Source of the DNA: UBA1189 sp045612925
GTDB lineage: Bacteria > Bacteroidota > Bacteroidia > Bacteroidales > Bacteroidaceae
Reading direction: 5' to 3'
Length of the DNA stretch: 42,422 nucleotides
Assembly (NCBI GenBank): GCA_045612925.1
Contig: JAZKZX010000009.1
Span: 1 to 42,422 of the forward strand
The notes under the pieces were generated by a model. It was given only the letters and a program-made list of their open reading frames with translations, ran no database searches and was not told the origin of the DNA. Positions 24,305-33,800 of this stretch are shown here, in pieces; the stretch's first letter is position 1; every line of letters begins with the position of its first letter. The translations under genes and the position numbers were made by a program.

Positions 24305-24337
24305 AAGGAGGTGTGTAATCGCGATACACACCTCCTT
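24305..24337. terminator. bidirectional terminator, sugar transferase / folD
   Basis: A perfect 13-base stem (AAGGAGGTGTGTA with TACACACCTCCTT) encloses the loop ATCGCGA. On the minus strand it is followed by a T-rich stretch, so it best terminates folD; on the plus strand the T tract is weak. Confidence 0.8.
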
Positions 24338-24364
24338 CTGTTCTATTATGAGTCTCTTGCCGGT

Positions 24365-25246
24365 TTACTTGTATATGGCCTTGGTGCCAGCCAGCAGAGT
24401 GTTCATCATGAGCGACACGATGGTCATGGGACCTACGCCACCCGGCACGGGAGTGATATATGAGCACTTGGGGGCTACCTCGTCAAACTTGACATCGCCT
24501 GTCAGTTTGAAACCGCTCTTGCGAGTAGCATCAGGTACGCGGGTAGTGCCCACATCGATGACTACGGCACCTTCTTTCACCATGTCTGCAGTTACAAAGT
24601 TGGGCTGCCCCATAGCGGCAATAAGGATATCGGCCTCTTGGCACTCTTTTACCAGATCTTTGGATCGGCTATGGCATACGGTTACGGTAGCATCGCCAGG
24701 ATAAGCCTTCTGCATCATGAGTGTAGCCATGGGCTTGCCCACAATGTTGCTGCGACCCAGGATGACACACTTCTTGCCCGAGGTCTCAATGTTGTAACGC
24801 TTGAGCAGCTGTAGTATGCCGTTTGGGGTAGCTGACACGAAGCAGGGGAGTCCGATGGAGAGGCGGCCTACATTGATGGGGTGGAAACCATCGACATCCT
24901 TGCGATAGTCGATAGCTTCGATGATACGCTGCTCGTTGATGTGGCGGGGCAGAGGTAGCTGCACGATGAAACCGTCGACATCGGCATCTTTGTTCAGGCG
25001 GTCAATCTCTGCGAGGAGCATCTCTTCGGTAACATCGCTCTCGAAGCGGATGAGCGAAGAGGTGAAACCGCATGCCTCGCAAGCTTTTACCTTATTGGCT
25101 ACATAGGTCTCACTGCCTCCATCGTGTCCTACGAGGATAGCGGCAAGGTGGGGACGCTTTTCGCCACGCGCTACGCGCTCGGCGACTTCGGCAGCAATCT
25201 CTTGCTTGATCTGCTCCGATATGGCTTTTCCGTCTATTAATGTCAT
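24365..25246 (-). CDS. folD: methylenetetrahydrofolate dehydrogenase/cyclohydrolase
   Basis: FolD interconverts 5,10-methylene- and 10-formyl-tetrahydrofolate using NADP. The 293-residue protein has the family motifs VGHDGGSETYVANKVKACE (with the catalytic Lys), VQLPLPRHI, GRSNIVGKPMATLM and the C-terminal PVPGGVGPMT. It starts 18 bases after ffh stops, so it is co-transcribed from the ffh promoter. Confidence 0.97.
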   Translation of the reverse strand: MTLIDGKAISEQIKQEIAAEVAERVARGEKRPHLAAILVGHDGGSETYVANKVKACEACGFTSSLIRFESDVTEEMLLAEIDRLNKDADVDGFIVQLPLPRHINEQRIIEAIDYRKDVDGFHPINVGRLSIGLPCFVSATPNGILQLLKRYNIETSGKKCVILGRSNIVGKPMATLMMQKAYPGDATVTVCHSRSKDLVKECQEADILIAAMGQPNFVTADMVKEGAVVIDVGTTRVPDATRKSGFKLTGDVKFDEVAPKCSYITPVPGGVGPMTIVSLMMNTLLAGTKAIYK

Positions 25247-25264
25247 AGTATGAGCCCCCTTTCC

Positions 25265-26590
25265 TTATCTTCTGAATTTAGGCATTCCCATCTTGCCCAT
25301 GGGCATGTTGGCTACATTCTTCATCATCTTACGGGTCTGCTCGAATTGCTTGAGCAGGCGGTTGACCTCCTGGATGTTGGTACCGCTACCCTTGGCGATA
25401 CGCTGACGGCGGCTACCGTTGATGGCTTCGGGGTGGCTGCGCTCGTAGGGAGTCATCGAGTAGATGATGGCCTCGACGCTCTTGAAGGCATTGTCGTCAA
25501 TGTCAAGGTCCTTGATCTGCTTACCTACACCAGGGATCATGCCCATGAGGTCCTTGATATTACCCATCTTCTTGATCTGGGCTATCTGGGTGAGGAAGTC
25601 ATTGAAGTCAAACTGATTACGGGCGAGTTTCTTAGAGAGCTTGCGGGCTTCCTCCTCGTCAAAATGCTCCTGGGCCTTCTCAACGAGCGATACGACATCG
25701 CCCATGCCGAGGATGCGGTCGGCCATACGCGAGGGATGGAACACATCGAGAGCCTCGAGCTTCTCACCCGTACCCACAAACATGATGGGCTTGCTCACTA
25801 CGGTGCGGATAGACAGGGCTGCACCACCGCGGGTGTCGCCATCGAGCTTGGTGAGCACCACTCCGTCAAAGTCGAGACGGTCGTTAAACTCCTTGGCGGT
25901 GTTCACTGCATCCTGACCTGTCATGGCGTCTACGACGAAGAGTATCTGGTCGGGGTCTATGGCATCCTTGATGGCTGCAATCTCCTGCATCATCTGCTCG
26001 TCTACGGCAAGGCGACCGGCGGTGTCGACGATGACTACATCGTAGTTCTTGGCCTTGGCCTCGCGTATCGCATTCAGAGCAATCTCGACAGGATTCTTGT
26101 TGCCCTCCTCTTTATATACGGGCACCTCAATCTGCTCGCCTAACACGCTGAGCTGGTCGATAGCTGCAGGACGATATACGTCACAAGCTGCGAGCATGGG
26201 ACGACGGTGCTTCTTGTTCTTGAGCATCAAGGCGAGTTTACCCGACATGGTAGTCTTACCCGAACCCTGCAAACCGCTCATGAGGATCACCGACGGACGG
26301 GCCTTGAGGTCAAGCTCTACAGCCTCGCCACCCATAAGTGTGGCAAGCTCGTCGTGTACAATCTTCACCATCAGCTGGCTGGGACGTAGGGCGGTGAGCA
26401 CATTCTGACCCAACGCCTTTTCTTTGACCGTGTCGGTAAAGGTCTTGGCTACCTTATAGTTGACATCGGCATCAAGCAATGCCTTACGCACATCCTTGAG
26501 CGTCTCGGCTACATTGACTTCGGTGATCTTACCCTCACCCTTCAGTATCTTAAGTGACCTTTCAAGTCTTTCGCTTAAGTTTTCAAACAT
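25265..26590 (-). CDS. ffh: signal recognition particle protein
   Basis: Ffh binds 4.5S RNA and signal sequences and, with FtsY, targets proteins to the membrane. The 441-residue protein has the N domain (about 1-90), the GTPase G domain with GLQGSGKTTMSGK, DTAGRLAVDE and TKLDGDTRGG, and the methionine-rich M domain from about residue 300 with the RNA-binding SRRQRIAKGSG. The last 25 residues are methionine-rich. It heads a two-gene operon with folD. Confidence 0.97.
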   Translation of the reverse strand: MFENLSERLERSLKILKGEGKITEVNVAETLKDVRKALLDADVNYKVAKTFTDTVKEKALGQNVLTALRPSQLMVKIVHDELATLMGGEAVELDLKARPSVILMSGLQGSGKTTMSGKLALMLKNKKHRRPMLAACDVYRPAAIDQLSVLGEQIEVPVYKEEGNKNPVEIALNAIREAKAKNYDVVIVDTAGRLAVDEQMMQEIAAIKDAIDPDQILFVVDAMTGQDAVNTAKEFNDRLDFDGVVLTKLDGDTRGGAALSIRTVVSKPIMFVGTGEKLEALDVFHPSRMADRILGMGDVVSLVEKAQEHFDEEEARKLSKKLARNQFDFNDFLTQIAQIKKMGNIKDLMGMIPGVGKQIKDLDIDDNAFKSVEAIIYSMTPYERSHPEAINGSRRQRIAKGSGTNIQEVNRLLKQFEQTRKMMKNVANMPMGKMGMPKFRR

Positions 26591-26623
26591 AACTATTCCT
26601 TCTATATTATCTTATTTAGCATG

Positions 26624-26631
26624 CAAAATTA
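26624..26631 (-). promoter_or_regulatory. -7 box of the ffh-folD operon
   Basis: On the minus strand: TAATTTTG, with TTCG 19 bases upstream as a weak -33. The start near 26617 leaves a leader of about 27 bases containing AAGGAA before the ATG at 26590. Confidence 0.6.
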
Positions 26632-26682
26632 GTGCAAAAAATCGATTTGGCGAAGATATTGCAGCTATATTCGCGCATTTCT

Positions 26683-27342
26683 CTATCGCAAGTCGATGAC
26701 CTCATCGGCTGGAAACTCCTTCTCTGGATAGGTGAAAGTCTCCTTGGGGAAGGTGAGACCATTGCGCATTGAGCGTATCTCAATCTCGTACGAATGTCCG
26801 ACAGAGGTGGTAAACTCAAGTGCAGCAAGCGTCCCATCACTATAGATATAAACATCAGCACTGGCTATCTCTGAGCTGTCGTCGTGGGCATCCAAGGTGA
26901 CTATATGCATGAGCTTGCCATTGCGGATCTTCTCGCCTCCGTCTGTTGCCGTGAAGTAATCAGCATAGCTGCCCAGCAGCAGATAGGGATTGATGCTCTG
27001 CTGATCTTCTATGTTGGGGGTACTTATGTACAATTCGTTGTATCCGCCCCCCTGCTGCAGAGTCCACTGGGTAGTACCATCGTTCCATATCTTCATGTCT
27101 TCGGAGATGAAGGCAAACTTCTGTGCATCCATCAAGAGCTTGCCGTTGATGTGCATGCCCTCTTCACTGATGTGAAAGGCTATCTCTACCCCCTTGTTCT
27201 GGAGTTTCTCTACGGCTTTGCTTATCCATACATCTGCCACGCCTTGAGCTGATAGCGGAGACATTGATAATGATACCAACATGCATACAACGATGCTGAG
27301 AAAGCGGCACATTAAACCTTGTTTCTTTACCTTGTTTTGCAT
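26683..27342 (-). CDS. LolA-like periplasmic lipoprotein carrier
   Basis: This 219-residue protein has a cleavable signal peptide (about residues 8-33, ending SPLSAQG) and then a LolA-like open beta-barrel: GKLLMDAQKFAF, MKIWNDGTTQWTL, NELYISTPNIEDQQSINPY. LolA carries outer membrane lipoproteins across the periplasm. I chose the ATG at 27342 because AAGGAT precedes it; starting at 27369 would add nine residues ahead of the signal peptide. It reads in the same direction as glnN, 58 bases downstream of it. Confidence 0.78.
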   Translation of the reverse strand: MQNKVKKQGLMCRFLSIVVCMLVSLSMSPLSAQGVADVWISKAVEKLQNKGVEIAFHISEEGMHINGKLLMDAQKFAFISEDMKIWNDGTTQWTLQQGGGYNELYISTPNIEDQQSINPYLLLGSYADYFTATDGGEKIRNGKLMHIVTLDAHDDSSEIASADVYIYSDGTLAALEFTTSVGHSYEIEIRSMRNGLTFPKETFTYPEKEFPADEVIDLR

Positions 27343-27400
27343 AATCTTATCCTTTGGTCTACATATCATAGACTATATGGTGCGTAAAATGTTTAATCGC

Positions 27401-29590
27401 TCATCGGATAAACAATAGTTCGCGGTACTTGGGCAAGGGCCACAAGCTGTCATCTACTACCTCCTCGAGGTCATCGATATAGGAGCGTAGCTCTTCGAGC
27501 TTGGGAGCTACAGTGTCGTGGTAGGCTACAGCCTTGTCATATTGTCCGACGATACGGTTGGCTACCTTGCGACACTCAATCATCTCTACCACTCCACTCT
27601 CAATCTTGTGCACAAGACTTGCTATGCGACGAATGAGGTTGATGTTTGACGCGGACAAAGCTTCACCCTCAGCACCGAGAATCTCCTTCATCTTGTATAC
27701 ATTGTCTACCAACTGGCTCTGATACTTCGTAGCCACAGGGATGATGTGGTTGATGGCCATGTCGCCGAAGATGCGGGCCTCGATCTGTATCTTCTTGGTG
27801 TATATCTCCCACTTAATCTCGTTACGGGCCTCAAGCTCGGCTTGGCTCATGATATTGAGGCTCTCAAACATCGCGACACTGGTCTCATTGGCATACGCCT
27901 TGAAGATGTCGGGAGCTGATGTCTCGCAGTCGAGTCCGCGACGTGCAGCCTCAGCCTTCCACTCATCGCTGTAGCCATTGCCGTCAAAGCGGATTGGCTT
28001 GCAGTAGGTGATAAGCTTCTGTATCTCCTTGATGAGGGCCTCGCGCTTGTCCATGCCGCCTTCGATAAGAGCGTCTACGCTCTTCTTGAACTCTACAAGT
28101 TGCTCGGCTACGGCACCATTGAGCGCTATCATAGCGCAGGCACAGTTGGCCTCAGAGCCTACGGCACGGAACTCAAAGCGGTTGCCGGTAAAGGCAAAGG
28201 GTGAGGTGCGGTTGCGGTCGGTATTGTCGATGAGCAACTCGGGAATCTGAGGCATCTCAAGTATCTTCTTACCTGTCTTGCCTGCAATCTTGAAGAGCTC
28301 TTCGCTGGATGAGTTCTCAAGTGCGTCAAACAAGCCCGTGAGCTCTTGTCCAAGGAAGGTCGAGATGATGGCAGGAGGTGCCTCATGTCCGCCCAGACGA
28401 TGTGTGTTCGTAGCGCTCATGATAGAGGCTTTCAGCAGACCATTGTGGCGGTATACGGCAGCCAAGGTGTTGACCACAAAGGTGATAAACATGAGGTTGT
28501 CCTCAGTGGTCTTACCGGGCGACATCAGTCGGTGCCCGTGGTCCGAACCGAGGCTCCAGTTGTTATGTTTGCCCGAGCCATTGATGCCTGCGAAGGGCTT
28601 CTCGTGCAGAAGGCAGCGGAAACCATGCTTGCGGGCAATCTTCTTCATGAGGATCATGACCAACATGTTGTGATCGCAAGCAATATTGGTCTCTTCATAT
28701 ATGGGAGCCAACTCAAACTGGTTGGGAGCTGCCTCATTATGGCGGGTCTTGGCAGGGATGCCAAGCTTCAATGACTCAATCTCAAGCTCTTTCATAAAGG
28801 CTGCTACGCGTTCGGGAATAGCGCCAAAGTAGTGGTCCTCGAGCTGCTGGTCCTTGGCAGAACCATGCCCCATCAGGGTGCGTCCCGACATCAAGAGATC
28901 GGGGCGGGCTGCATACAATCCCTCATCTACGAGGAAGTACTCTTGCTCCCAACCAAGGTACGAGGTCACACGCTTTACTTCGGGGTCAAAGTAGTGGCAC
29001 ACTTCAGTAGCAGCTTTGTCTACAGCGTGTAATGCCTTGAGCAAGGGGGCCTTGTAGTCGAGAGCCTCACCTGTGTATGAGAGGAATACAGTGGGTATAC
29101 ACAAGGTGTCGTCCATGACGAAGGCAGGAGAGGTGGGGTCCCAAGCCGAATAGCCGCGTGCCTCGAAGGTGGCACGGATACCTCCATTGGGGAACGATGA
29201 GGCATCGCCCTCTTGCTGTACGAGGAGCTTGCCATCGAATACCTCAATCATACCTCCCTGACCATCGTGCTCTACAAAGGCATCGTGCTTCTCGGCTGTT
29301 GTGTCGGTGAGGGGGTGAAACCAGTGGGTGTAGTGAGTCGCACCCAACTCCATCGCCCAGCGTTTCATGCCCTCGGCTACCTGGTCGGCAATGGCGCGGT
29401 CCATGGTATCACCATGCTCCATCACATCGACCATCTTGTTATATACTTCTGCGGAGAGATAGCGAGCCATCTTCTCCTTATTGAATACATTAATTGCAAA
29501 ATATTCAGAAGGACGTTCGGTGGGCGCTTCGACCTCTAAAGGACGTTTCTTAAAAGCCTCACCGATGACCTCGAATCGTAGTGTTGCCAT
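27401..29590 (-). CDS. glnN: glutamine synthetase type III
   Basis: GSIII makes glutamine from glutamate, ammonia and ATP. The 729-residue length separates it from GSI and GSII (about 450 and 370). It has the GSIII N-terminal extension, the glutamate-binding GSGKHNNWSLGSDHGHRLMSPG region, the NQFELAPIYEETNIACDHN metal-site region and an NRFEFRAVGSE motif. It forms a large cytoplasmic dodecamer in known members. It follows ddh with a 111-base gap containing an inverted repeat. Confidence 0.96.
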   Translation of the reverse strand: MATLRFEVIGEAFKKRPLEVEAPTERPSEYFAINVFNKEKMARYLSAEVYNKMVDVMEHGDTMDRAIADQVAEGMKRWAMELGATHYTHWFHPLTDTTAEKHDAFVEHDGQGGMIEVFDGKLLVQQEGDASSFPNGGIRATFEARGYSAWDPTSPAFVMDDTLCIPTVFLSYTGEALDYKAPLLKALHAVDKAATEVCHYFDPEVKRVTSYLGWEQEYFLVDEGLYAARPDLLMSGRTLMGHGSAKDQQLEDHYFGAIPERVAAFMKELEIESLKLGIPAKTRHNEAAPNQFELAPIYEETNIACDHNMLVMILMKKIARKHGFRCLLHEKPFAGINGSGKHNNWSLGSDHGHRLMSPGKTTEDNLMFITFVVNTLAAVYRHNGLLKASIMSATNTHRLGGHEAPPAIISTFLGQELTGLFDALENSSSEELFKIAGKTGKKILEMPQIPELLIDNTDRNRTSPFAFTGNRFEFRAVGSEANCACAMIALNGAVAEQLVEFKKSVDALIEGGMDKREALIKEIQKLITYCKPIRFDGNGYSDEWKAEAARRGLDCETSAPDIFKAYANETSVAMFESLNIMSQAELEARNEIKWEIYTKKIQIEARIFGDMAINHIIPVATKYQSQLVDNVYKMKEILGAEGEALSASNINLIRRIASLVHKIESGVVEMIECRKVANRIVGQYDKAVAYHDTVAPKLEELRSYIDDLEEVVDDSLWPLPKYRELLFIR

Positions 29591-29616
29591 CTATCTTGAG
29601 TGTAATATTTTAATAG

Positions 29617-29671
29617 TTAGAGTTTAGAGCTCTGCGATGTCTACTTTTTCGCATGTTACTCTAAACTCTAA
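29617..29671. repeat. nested inverted repeat between ddh and glnN
   Basis: TTAGAGTTTAGAG (29617-29629) and CTCTAAACTCTAA (29659-29671) are perfect 13-base inverted repeats, with an inner stem TGCGA/TCGCA (29633-29637 with 29649-29653). Like the larger elements at 0.2 and 20.0 kb, the arms are built from short tandem repeats. It could act as a ddh terminator or a glnN leader structure. Confidence 0.75.
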
Positions 29672-29701
29672 ATGATAACCTCTATACGATATGTTCTATT
29701 A

Positions 29702-30601
29702 TTAGACTAAATGTGCTATCAGCTCTTCGCGATCACCATGTAGCATGTCGATGACGGGAATCTCAATCATGGTATATGCTCCAGGTTGCTGACGCATAGT
29801 GGCACGAGCCACATTTACGAGTACCTGACTGGTGAGTGCGGGATTGTTGATGCGCATGTTGAACTCGAACAACTGGTTTTGAGTTACGCCTGATACTCCC
29901 TTGCGAGTGAGGTTTACACCATGACCCATGTCCTTCAACTCATCTACGCAGGCAACTTGCATCACATGAGTCTCGTCGTTAACGAAATAGGCATCGGCCT
30001 TGATGGCTGCTGCTACCTCGTCAAAGTCGTATCCCTCTTTCAACTCAATATATACCATGCGGCGGTGTATACCTGTACCTACGGGAATGGTCATAGAGAG
30101 TGCGTCCTTAACACCGTCGATAGCCTTCACTGCTACGGTATGGCCCATGCTCATGCCAGGACCGAAGTTGGTGTAGCTGATACCCTTGGGAGCAAGGCTC
30201 TGCATCAAGGTGCGTACGATAGAGTCGCTGCCTGGATCCCAACCTGCCGAAATGATGGCTACCTTGCCATGCTCCTTGGCTGCAGCATCGAGAGAACGAC
30301 GAAGGTCCACAATCTTGCTGTGTATGTCAAAACTATCTACGGTATTGATACCCAATGCTAAGCACTCTAATGCATATTGCTCTACGCTGCGGGTGGGTGT
30401 GGCGAGGATGGCTACATCTACATCGCTCAGTTCGCTGATATGCTTCACTACGGGGTAGGAGGCCAACTCTGCCGGGCAGTCGATGTTACCATTACGACGA
30501 ACAACACCTGCTACCTCCATGTCGGGAGCCACTTCAAGTGCCTCCAATGCATATTTGCCTATATTGCCATATCCAACGATGGCTACTCTGATCTTCTTCA
30601 T
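29702..30601 (-). CDS. ddh: meso-diaminopimelate D-dehydrogenase
   Basis: Ddh reductively aminates L-2-amino-6-oxopimelate to meso-diaminopimelate with NADPH, a one-step route to the cell wall crosslinking residue and lysine. The 299-residue protein starts KKIRVAIVGYGNIGKYALEA, a dinucleotide-binding fold, and carries the characteristic SAGWDPGSDSIVRTL and MGHTVAVKAIDGVKDALSMTIP segments. The ATG at 30601 is preferred; an upstream frame extension lacks the family start. It is divergent from the beta-galactosidase gene and is followed by glnN. Confidence 0.96.
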   Translation of the reverse strand: MKKIRVAIVGYGNIGKYALEALEVAPDMEVAGVVRRNGNIDCPAELASYPVVKHISELSDVDVAILATPTRSVEQYALECLALGINTVDSFDIHSKIVDLRRSLDAAAKEHGKVAIISAGWDPGSDSIVRTLMQSLAPKGISYTNFGPGMSMGHTVAVKAIDGVKDALSMTIPVGTGIHRRMVYIELKEGYDFDEVAAAIKADAYFVNDETHVMQVACVDELKDMGHGVNLTRKGVSGVTQNQLFEFNMRINNPALTSQVLVNVARATMRQQPGAYTMIEIPVIDMLHGDREELIAHLV

Positions 30602-30628
30602 ACTATGATACCTTATTGAATGAAGGGA

Positions 30629-30659
30629 CAAAGTTACAACAAGCCGAGCGGAGAACAAA
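30629..30659 (-). promoter_or_regulatory. ddh promoter, proximal copy
   Basis: On the minus strand: TTTG (30656-30659), 19 bases, TAACTTTG (30629-30636). It is part of a 36-base exact direct repeat (30629-30664 and 30718-30753). The start near 30622 leaves a 20-base leader. Confidence 0.75.
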
Positions 30660-30717
30660 ATAATTCCTATTATTTTTTATCCCGAGGCGCCGTGTAACTA
30701 AAGGACTAACCAAGTAC

Positions 30718-30748
30718 CAAAGTTACAACAAGCCGAGCGGAGAACAAA
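30718..30748 (-). promoter_or_regulatory. ddh promoter, distal copy
   Basis: An exact copy of the proximal promoter, 89 bases further upstream: TTTG (30745-30748), 19 bases, TAACTTTG (30718-30725). Confidence 0.7.
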
Positions 30749-30806
30749 ATAATCCTATAATATTTGACTCTACAGTAAGGCATTTTTCAAGATTAAACCC
30801 ATTTCT

Positions 30807-30837
30807 TTTCTCTTTTGCAAAATTGTTGCTATCTTTG
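30807..30837 (+). promoter_or_regulatory. promoter of the beta-galactosidase gene
   Basis: TTTC (30807-30810), 19 bases, TATCTTTG (30830-30837); the -7 box is exact. The start near 30844 leaves a 27-base leader before the ATG at 30871. Confidence 0.65.
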
Positions 30838-30870
30838 TGCAATAATGTGGCTAATTCTATTTTTAATCAT

Positions 30871-33800
30871 ATGAACAAACACAACATCTTTTTTCGCATC
30901 CGTTCGCTCATGGTAGTGGCGATGCTTCTTGTGACGAGTGCGCTCGTGGCGCAGACGACATTCCGTAAGGGAGCGTATTATCATCTTTTCCCTGCTACTG
31001 ATGGACGCATTGTTCTCCAGCTCGATGGCGACAAGGCTACTTTTCATAAGCAGGATGCTACTGCAGAGGGACAATACTGGACAGTGACTGACCTCTCGGG
31101 TAGTGTACGCATCATCAATCCCTTTACCAATCAGGCGCTTCGTGCCGATGGTAATAAGGTTGGAGTAGGTGAGAATAACGGTTCTGATGAGGCACAGTTG
31201 TGGAAGGTAGAACCCTTCCAGGGTAAGATGCGCGATGCCGTGCTGCTCATCCCCGCCAATCGTTCCGAGGTGGCAATGTATCGCGAAAGCAATGGGGCAT
31301 TGTCGCTCATCCCCGTCGCTGAGGCTCGTACCAAAAATGCTGCAGCCTTCCGTATAGACGAGTCTGCCGAATATGGCTTCGATGCTGACGCTACTTACCG
31401 CATCTATCCCTATGGTCAGCCTGGTATGTCATTAGGTAATGGTGACAGTGGTGAAAATAACGCACGCATTGTGGCTGAACCCATAGAGGAACTCAACCGT
31501 GGACAATACTGGCAGATGACAATGATCAACCTTACCGAGCGTGCTGTAGCAGGTGCCTTCTATACGCAGAATTTTGATGATGGTGGTGGTAACCCCGCTA
31601 TCGATTATCTACTTCAGTGGACTGCTGTCGTAGGCGTGTGGAACAATGCTCGCTTCCGCTTCGAACCAGTAGAGGGTGAACGCGCTTATCGTATCCTTTC
31701 TTCTTCAAAGCAGAAGGCTGGTAAGATGTATGCTCTGCGCGAGGGTCGTATGATGCTCGTCGATTACGATGCGGAAGACCAGTCGGCATGGTTTACCTTT
31801 GCAGAGGTAGAGAAGCCCAAGATTCAGTCGCCCAAATGGGAGGATGAAACCATCTTTGAGGAGAACAAAGAGCGTGCCGTAGCAACCTATATGCCTTATG
31901 AGAACGAAGCAGCCATGCTGGCCGATGCCGAGTATTATGCTACTCCATGGACCGAACCCGTAAATAGTCGCTACCAGTCGCTCAACGGCAACTGGAAGTT
32001 CAACCTCGTGAGCGAGCCCTCGCAGCGTCCGTTGACCTTCTTTGAAAATGGATTCGACGATTCTGCATGGGACGAGATCCCCGTGCCCTCAAACTGGGAG
32101 ATGCACGGATACGACCTTCCCATCTATTGCAATGTAGAGTATCCGCACTCTAATACACCGCCATTCATCAAGGCGCGTCCCCACTACAATGACAATGGCA
32201 AGAACTACGGCATTAACCCCGTAGGCTCATATACTCACACCTTTACTGTACCTGCAGAGTGGGATGGTCAACGTACCTTCATTCACTTTGGCGGTATCTA
32301 CTCTGCTGCTTTCGTATGGCTCAATGGTCAGTATGTGGGTTACACACAGGGTGCGAATAATGTGGCAGAGTTTGATATCACTCCCTATATTAATAAAGGA
32401 GAAATCAATCGCCTTGCTGTGCAGGTGTTCCGCTGGAGCGACGGCTCATACCTCGAGTGTCAAGACATGTTCCGTATGAGTGGTATCTTCCGTGATGTAT
32501 ACCTTTATAATGTGCCTACTGTATCGGTACGCGACCACTATATCCATACCGAGTTTGCCGGTGATGATAAGAAGCAAACTACAACCAATGTGGAGCTTAC
32601 CCTCGATAATCGCGACGGACTTACCGGCAAGAAACAACTTGAAGTCTCACTCTACGATCCAGCTGGTAAACTCGTTGCCGCTGAGGTTATTACTGCCGAG
32701 TATGCAGCCGACAAGAAAACAGTGGACGTTGTTGCTCGTCTGAAGTTGGAAAATCCCTTGATGTGGGATGCTGAGAATCCTCACCTATATACTATCCGTG
32801 TAGTGCAGAAAGGTGACGAGGGACACGAGGAGATGGCCTTCTCAACCAAGCATGGTTTCCGTTACATTGAAATCAAGAACTCACTCATGTATGTCAATGG
32901 TGAGAAGGTGCTCTTCAAGGGCGTAAACCGCCACGACACGCACCCCATCTATGGCCGTGCCGTACCTACCGAGTCAATGCTCGAGGATGTGCTCCTCATG
33001 AAACGCAATAATATCAACACTATTCGTACCAGTCACTATCCCAATGCGGCTCGTATGTATGCGATGTTTGACCACTATGGTCTCTACTGCTGCGATGAGG
33101 CCGACCTCGAAGACCATGCCAACCAAAGTATCTCGAACATGAAGTCATGGATTCCTGCCTTCGTAGATCGTATCGAGCGTATGGTATACCGCGATCGCAA
33201 CCACGCCTCTGTCATCATGTGGAGCCTTGGTAATGAGGCAGGTTATGGTAGCAACTTTGCCGATTGCTACGATGCTGCTCGCCGTTGCGATATGGCTACT
33301 GATGCAACCAGCCGTCGCCCCATACACTATGAGGGTACACGCGGTGGCCGCGACTTTGGTGGTGAGGCTCATTCAGATTTCTACTCAAAGATGTATCCCG
33401 GTATGGCTTGGATGCAAAAGAATACCAGCGATCTTGATAAGCCAATGTTTATCTGCGAATATGCACATGCTATGGGTAATGCCATTGGCAACCTTCGCGA
33501 GTATTGGGACTACATTGAGGCTTCGAATGCATGTATCGGTGGCTGCATTTGGGACTGGGTAGATCAAGCTATCTACGACCCCAAGGAAATGAAGGAGGGG
33601 GTATACCGCCTTCACACTGGTTACGACTATCCTGGTCCTCACCAAGGAAACTTCTGCTCTAATGGTGTTATCCCCGCGACACGCCACGAGGGCGGCAAAC
33701 TCAAGGAGGTGAAAGCGGCACACCAGTTTGTCAAGTTTGACCTCAAGAAGGTGAATGCAAAGAAGAATCGCGCCACTGTGACCATCTATAACGACTACGA

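Noticed and set aside
25250..26143. A 297-codon plus-strand open frame opposite ffh
   Set aside because: It lies antisense to a perfect Ffh and has no ribosome site or recognisable domain.
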